Positions 59,035-64,000 of a stretch of 64,000 nt of DNA are shown piece by piece (the first letter of the stretch is position 1; each line of letters opens with the position of its first letter). A model generated the notes under the pieces. It had not been told where the DNA came from. It was given only the letters and a program-made list of their open reading frames with translations, and searched no databases. The translations under genes and the position numbers were made by a program. Source of the DNA: Chrysoperla carnea (taxonomy: Eukaryota; Arthropoda; Insecta; Neuroptera; Chrysopidae); assembly GCF_905475395.1 (NCBI RefSeq), contig NC_058341.1, positions 60,023,501-60,087,500 on the forward strand, in the 5' to 3' direction.

Positions 59035-61317
59035 TTCAGTTCTTGAATAATTATTGAAAATGGGCTAAATTATTTACTTTGTTAGTTGTCAGAGAGTATA
59101 TAATATTATTTTATATATTTCCTGTTCTATCAGCGACGAGATTTTAGAGTTAAAATGCCTTATTTTTTCTCGAAGCGGGAAATACTAAGTTAAACAAAAT
59201 CAGCTAATTGTGCTTCAATTTTCCCATATTATACATATACGCTGGGCATATTTAGAGGAGCGCTTAAAAAACAACATTTTTCTCTGTATCAGAAAGCATT
59301 TCTAAAAAAAACGTGAATGCAGCTTATCGTAGGCTCGAATAAAGGATTTTGAAATGTAAGATAATTAGAACTTCGATTTAAATTTTATTACCGAAAAACA
59401 AATAAAAATAAAATTCTTTACAAAAAAAGTAAAATGAATAAAAATTTTAATGTCATTAGACAACATTTTTTTTCTGTGCGTTCCTCTAACTTTGTTCAGT
59501 GCTGTTTTAAAAACAAAATTTATAGGCTCGAGGTTAGACTTATAAACTAAAACTGATTACAAACCCTACTAGATTAATCCCGAGATTTTGATCGCTACTA
59601 GATTGAATTATTTATCGAAAATTTGATAACTTTCCAAACATCTGCTCCTATATTAAAATTACTGGTACTATATCCCTGGATAAACTATACTGGACTCTGG
59701 CTGAAGAAAAATAAACTGTAATTAGAAAGTTCATCAAAAAAGATCGCTACTTTTGGTCATTTATATGGGCTGCTTCATTTTGAGTATAGTGGATAACAGC
59801 AATTTGTTTTAATAAAATTCGTTCCTCAAACTTTTGTTTTCACAAAAAAAAGCAAGGGGATATCTAACTTTATGTCACGAAACATTAATAATATGAAAAT
59901 CTCGATATTAATGAACTGGCATATGAATAGAAGGGGAGTCACATAATAATCAGACAGTTATGATAGATATGGGACCTTATAAATAATCTGTTTACATTCG
60001 ATATTTCGAGAATGGCCCCTAAATAGAAGTGATATTGTTAAATAAAAGAAGCAATGAATTCAATTGATGTGAATGATTATTTTACATTAAGTTTTCCCGG
60101 CGTCCATTAAGCTCTAGAAAATAAATATAGAAATAAAATCCATTGAAGTTCATTTTAAAATTGAAGTAGTTTCTAAATCAGCAAAACGAGTCCAAGGTAC
60201 GATCATAATTCCTGATTTACACACAGCTTTATTCAAATAGAATATTTGCGATTGAAATTAAGCGATCATTTATTTGGGGATAAATTTGAACTTAAGTACA
60301 AAATAAGCAGAATTAAAGTGAGATAGGATTTTTATTAACTAGATAAAAAAAGTAGTCTAGTCAAATTTTTTAAAATAATATCCTAAATATTGATTATTGC
60401 AAATATGTATTTGTTACAGTTTATTTACGATCGGAATTAATTTTGAAAACTTTTCTGCCATCACAATCTTATTTCCAATCGCAAAACAAAAATGTTATAA
60501 TATTAAAAACTTTCTGACAATTGAACAATGGCAGCCTGAAAAAAATTAATTTTATCAAAAGCAAAGAAGCTTAATTCTTCAATTTATTTTGTACAAACAA
60601 ATAAATAATAAAAAATATTTTAAAAATCGACATTTTATATTCTAAAACTGTAAATAAATAAATAATATAACTCTTCAGTTTGTAAATAAAAAATTTTTTT
60701 ATTCAATGTTAAAAACACATTCCAATAAACTAGACTTACAAAAAAAGTATTTCTCATTACACTTTTCAAAAAGAAAAAATCCATTTCCAACAAGAAAACA
60801 ATAACGACAACCGACAATTCATTCACACATTAAATTATTTATTTCTTTTCTTTGTATAATTTATGTTTTTCTTTTTGTTTTCTCTAAGAAAATGATGTAT
60901 AAAATTTTTCGATTTACAAAAAAACAATTCAATCGTAAGCAAAAAAGTAAAAGAAAACAAAAATGGTCAAACGTTTTTAGTCAATAAGAAAAATCAATTT
61001 ATATATAATTATGATACTTTGTAAATATGATTTATAAAAAGTATTTGATTCATAAAAAATTGCAATTGATAAATATTTTGTTTTATTTCCAAAATCGAAA
61101 TTACGCTCTACCCATGAAGTTTATTTTCTTTTGCAGCTTAATTCAAAACACACAAAATTGAAAATTTATTCCCAATATTAGATAACAGACCATATGATGA
61201 CAAACAACTTGGCATAAAAATTAAATTTTTTTGTAGATAGACAGGCCATCCATTTTCGTTTAGGGAAGTGTTCTTTGGAATGGAGTTAAGGCAAGTATTT
61301 GAATTCGTGAAGTATGA
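59035..61317. other. Intergenic region and METAP1D-like 3' UTR
   Basis: AT-rich with no recognised gene. The portion next to 61317 is presumably the 3' UTR of the minus-strand aminopeptidase gene; TTTATT at 61165-61170 (AATAAA on the minus strand) is a candidate poly(A) signal. Confidence 0.5.
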
Positions 61318-61520
61318 TCATTTTTCATCAGGTAACGTTAATATTTCTACTCCATTGTCTGTGATAAGTACGGTATGTTCGAATTGTGCAGTACGAGATC
61401 CATCTGTTGTAATACAAGTCCAACCATCTTCTAAAAGTTCTACATCTCGACTACCTTGACCAAGCACTGGCTCAATTGTGAATGTCATCCCTGGTTCCAT
61501 TTGATAAGGATATGCATTTT
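61318..61520 (-). CDS. Methionine aminopeptidase, mitochondrial type (METAP1D-like), last coding exon
   Basis: On the minus strand the acceptor TTAAATAG precedes 61520; two bases of a split codon are followed by [40 protein letters not shown] and [20 protein letters not shown], then TLPDEK and a stop at 61320-61318. TIEP and QFEHT carry the two conserved metal-ligand glutamates of type I methionine aminopeptidases. The [11 protein letters not shown] segment resembles METAP1D (GS..FKVLEDAWT) more than cytosolic METAP1. The enzyme removes initiator methionine using a dinuclear metal site. Earlier exons lie at higher coordinates; none was found up to 64000. The gene is convergent with SIN3. Confidence 0.85.
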
Positions 61521-61526
61521 CTATTT

Positions 61527-61655
61527 AATTATAAAAATATATTAAATGAATTTAAATTTTATTAAATTATAAAAATATATTAAATAAATTTAAATTTTAT
61601 TAAATTATAAAAATATATTAAATGAATTTAAATTCTATTAAATTATAAAAATATG
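61527..61655. repeat. Tandem repeat, 38 bp unit, about 3.4 copies
   Basis: Unit AATTATAAAAATATATTAAA followed by TGAATTTAAATTTTATTA, repeated with single substitutions. It starts within 10 bases of the METAP1D-like 3' splice acceptor, on its intron side. Confidence 0.9.
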
Positions 61656-61721
61656 AAGGAACAACGATTAGATTAGGAAAATAGTTTTCTGTGAAACTAT
61701 TTCTAACCGCCCGGGCGGCCA

Positions 61722-62065
61722 CAAAAGGTTTTTGGAGTAGCTGATACAATTTTTATTGTCAGAATTAGGGAATTTACCCCCTTTACCCCTTATCGATCAC
61801 TCCCTGGAGAAAAATATCATGTATTATTTATTATAATCAAGTTACATTTCGTTTTCGAGGGTTTTTTGGGTCGCTCATTAAGAATTTTATGTCAAGTGTA
61901 CGGAAATTCACCCCCTGCACCAAAATTCGAAAATTTAAGTAATTCACTTCAAAATTGAATTGCAGAGGTTTTTGGAGTAACCGATTACAAATTTCATTTT
62001 AAAATTACGGAAATTTACCCCCTTCACTCCTTACCGACCATCCCCTGGGTTAAAATTTCTAATTC
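61722..62065. repeat. Diverged tandem repeat, about 3 units of ~120-130 bp
   Basis: Units begin AGGTTTTTGGAGTAGCTGAT (61725), GAGGGTTTTTTGGGTCGCT (61857) and GAGGTTTTTGGAGTAACCGA (61966). Each is followed ~40-50 bases later by GGGAATTTACCCCCTTTACC, GGAAATTCACCCCCTGCACC or GGAAATTTACCCCCTTCACT. Non-coding. Confidence 0.7.
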
Positions 62066-62188
62066 AAGTAGCAGATAGTAGTAGATTAATTTTGTTTTAT
62101 TCAATAGCTAAAACTTTTCTCAGTAACCTCTAAACGGTTTAAAGCATAGAATATTATACATAGAGAACGCGAGGGATCTGCTAGCCTG

Positions 62189-62320
62189 TAAGTGGATGCG
62201 ATATGATGAATGAGAGAGAAGTCTGCCAGTGAGTTCCTATGTGTCCTTGTCATAATCATATGTACAAGGACACAGGGGAACTCACTGTCAATCTTCTCTC
62301 TTGCTTCGCATATCCACTTA
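62189..62320. repeat. 132 bp near-palindrome (long hairpin)
   Basis: Arms TAAGTGGATGCGAT... / ...TCGCATATCCACTTA, GAGAGAAG/CTTCTCTC, CAGTGAGTTCC/GGAACTCACTG and GTGTCCTTGT/ACAAGGACAC pair with a few indels around a 13-base loop (CATAATCATATGT). Could be a tiny MITE or a hairpin RNA source. Position: inside the METAP1D-like gene's last intron or upstream of it. Confidence 0.75.
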
Positions 62321-62890
62321 GCGTTGTTGAGGAAATCGAAATTAAGCCCTTGTGGTTAAATATTTAGAAGTAGTTTATTATAACAAATGTAGGTCTATAT
62401 ATATATATATATTAAATAAAAATGCAGTCAAAGCATTATATAAATAATAATTTGACATACATACATATCGCGTATATTGTAATTACATATTTTCAACACA
62501 TATCTCTCTATCGTTTAATGGCAGCACCCAACAGCGTATTATTACTGTTTCAATAATGTTATGCTTGGGAGAAGACCACATTCCGACTGGAAGTATTGAG
62601 GAGAATTAGGGTACAGGAGGGGTAATGAGGCAAAAGCCCTCTTTAGCCCTATCTTTTTTCGAATATTGGCCACATTTTTGGCCTTTGATCGCACTGTGGC
62701 CCCAAAATGTTCTTCGGATTGTTCTGATCAAAAGCTTTAACATCCACAAAATTGTTTTCGAGTTACGGACGATTAAAGCTACACATATATTATAGTTATC
62801 GTATATGACTGATTTTCTGCTGAATAAAGCCATAGATTAGACGAATCACTGTGCAGGGATTAATTAACTGTTAATTTTTATCTACACTTG

Positions 62891-63420
62891 TTATACCATG
62901 CATATATGTAAAAAATATTGATGCTACCAACAAAATTTTGGTATGGGTGTTTATAAAATCACCTAATTAGTCCATTTCCGGTTGTCCGTCCGCCCGTCTC
63001 TCGGCACGATAAGTCAAATGCGAGAAAAGATATCAAGCTGAAATTTTGCGAATATTAATAATATTGCGTGAAATTTACAGCGTACTCAGGACGTAAAAAG
63101 TAAAGCCGAGTTCGTAAATGAGCAACATAGGTCAATTGGGTCTTGACCTATGGGTCCGTAGGACCCATCTTGTAAACCGTTAGAGATAGAATAAAAAATT
63201 AAATGTAAAAAATGTTCCTTATAAAAAAATAAACAACTTTTGTTTGAAACATTTTTTCGTAAACATCACTGTTTACCCGTGAGGGAGCAAATTAGGCGTA
63301 AATTGTATAGTATGTCTTACACAAATTGTATATGTATGTGCAATGTGATACAGTAATCAACACTATTTATGCATGGTATTTCAACATTTAACTCAGTCAA
63401 TTGTTTGTTTTCACTTGTTT
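62891..63420 (+). repeat. Dispersed repeat R1, copy 4 (best preserved)
   Basis: Runs from TTATACCATGCATATATG to TATGCATGGTATTTCAACAT and TTCACTTGTTT. Contains ACCAACAAAATTTTGGTATG, CACCTAATTAGTCCATTTCC, CAGGACGTAAAAAGT, GGGTCCGTAGGACCCATCTT, GTAAACCGTTAGAGATAG, ATGTTCCTTATAAAAAAATA and CACTGTTTACCCGTGAGGG. No ORF. The ACCATGCATA / TATGCATGGT blocks near the ends are inverted relative to each other. Confidence 0.85.
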
Positions 63421-64000
63421 TACCTATAAATTTAGTTAATTAAAATTAATGAAATAAATAACTGTTTGCATGGTAAAAATTACTCTACATTATATTTCGA
63501 AAAATGACATTGATTTTCGGATTCAGCAGAAAAAATTACGTCGTAAACATAGGTCGTTTTCGTGGAATTCAATCGGCCACGAAAACCCTCTTAGCGGCCG
63601 TACTATGATGTAAACAAGCCATTTATAAAAAAATATGTTTACAATTAATCGATCATTGAATAAATTTTATTGATTACTTAAGTTTTGTGAAAGAATAAAT
63701 TTGTTAATATTAATTTAATGAATTTAACCGAGGTGTTTTTGAAATTTAAAGGGGATGAACTTTGTAAAATTCCATTATGATAATTTGAATAAAACTTAAA
63801 TGTTATTTTGTGGGGTAGACTGCATTATTTAATGAGTGGCCATGATTTAGTGTTTTAATAAACTTTATATACGATATAAACAAGGTATTACGTAAACAAC
63901 AACGTTTTTATTAGAATTAAGATAATTTAATGTAGATAATATTAAAAATCGTAAATTAGGGCTGCCAACTCTCCGATTTGGTTTCCGATCTCCGATTTTT
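63421..64000. other. Gene-free window end
   Basis: AT-rich; no exon of the aminopeptidase gene or other gene recognised. Confidence 0.6.

Noticed and set aside
1..64000. CRISPR arrays, operons, phage or bacterial genes
   Set aside because: The window has spliced eukaryotic genes and eukaryotic repeats; no regularly spaced identical repeats with unique spacers were seen.

Overview
This is a eukaryotic window with no sign of bacterial organisation. It is AT-rich and carries three spliced genes with GT..AG introns: a complete SIN3 corepressor gene flanked by two partial genes. The protein matches (insect-type SIN3, dymeclin, mitochondrial-type methionine aminopeptidase) and the transposon types (mariner, Tigger/pogo, non-LTR, tRNA-derived SINE, foldback MITEs) point to an insect. 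The species cannot be named from the sequence.

Layout. 1-475 holds a Tigger/pogo-like transposon remnant. 773-8878 (+) holds the last five coding exons of dymeclin; the N-terminal half lies upstream of the window. 8879-24596 is gene-poor sequence with several foldback or inverted-repeat elements and a non-LTR remnant; it presumably contains the unlocated SIN3 promoter and 5' untranslated exon(s). 24607-55190 (+) is SIN3: I join 16 coding exons, all in phase, into 2113 residues with PAH1, PAH2, PAH3, the HDAC-interaction region and the Sin3 C-terminal domain. 55191-61317 is the SIN3 3' UTR and intergenic sequence. 61318-61520 (-) is the last coding exon of a METAP1D-like aminopeptidase whose other exons lie beyond the window. 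The rest is repeats.

Most notable observation: four ~125-135 nt sense-oriented sequences sit one per intron in four SIN3 introns (37324, 41114, 42798, 44198), with a decayed fifth at 35908. They were first visible as a dispersed repeat, but they fold as hairpin - hinge (AAATAA) - hairpin - ACA - 3 nt, the architecture of H/ACA box snoRNAs. The internal pockets are invariant while the loops vary. The 5' pocket fits the UGCUUG-U-C-UCAAAG segment near the 5' end of 18S rRNA (U34 in human numbering, by memory). SIN3 therefore appears to be a snoRNA host gene carrying a family of paralogous pseudouridylation guides.

Secondary observations: three expansions inside conserved SIN3 domains (a loop in PAH2, an Arg-Asp/Glu tract before PAH3, about 32 residues in the HDAC-interaction region); a coding-like +1 frame just after the SIN3 stop; a possible intron-retention C-terminus; nested long inverted repeats; and a four-copy dispersed repeat. 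No computation was run; all matches are by eye and from memory of the families.
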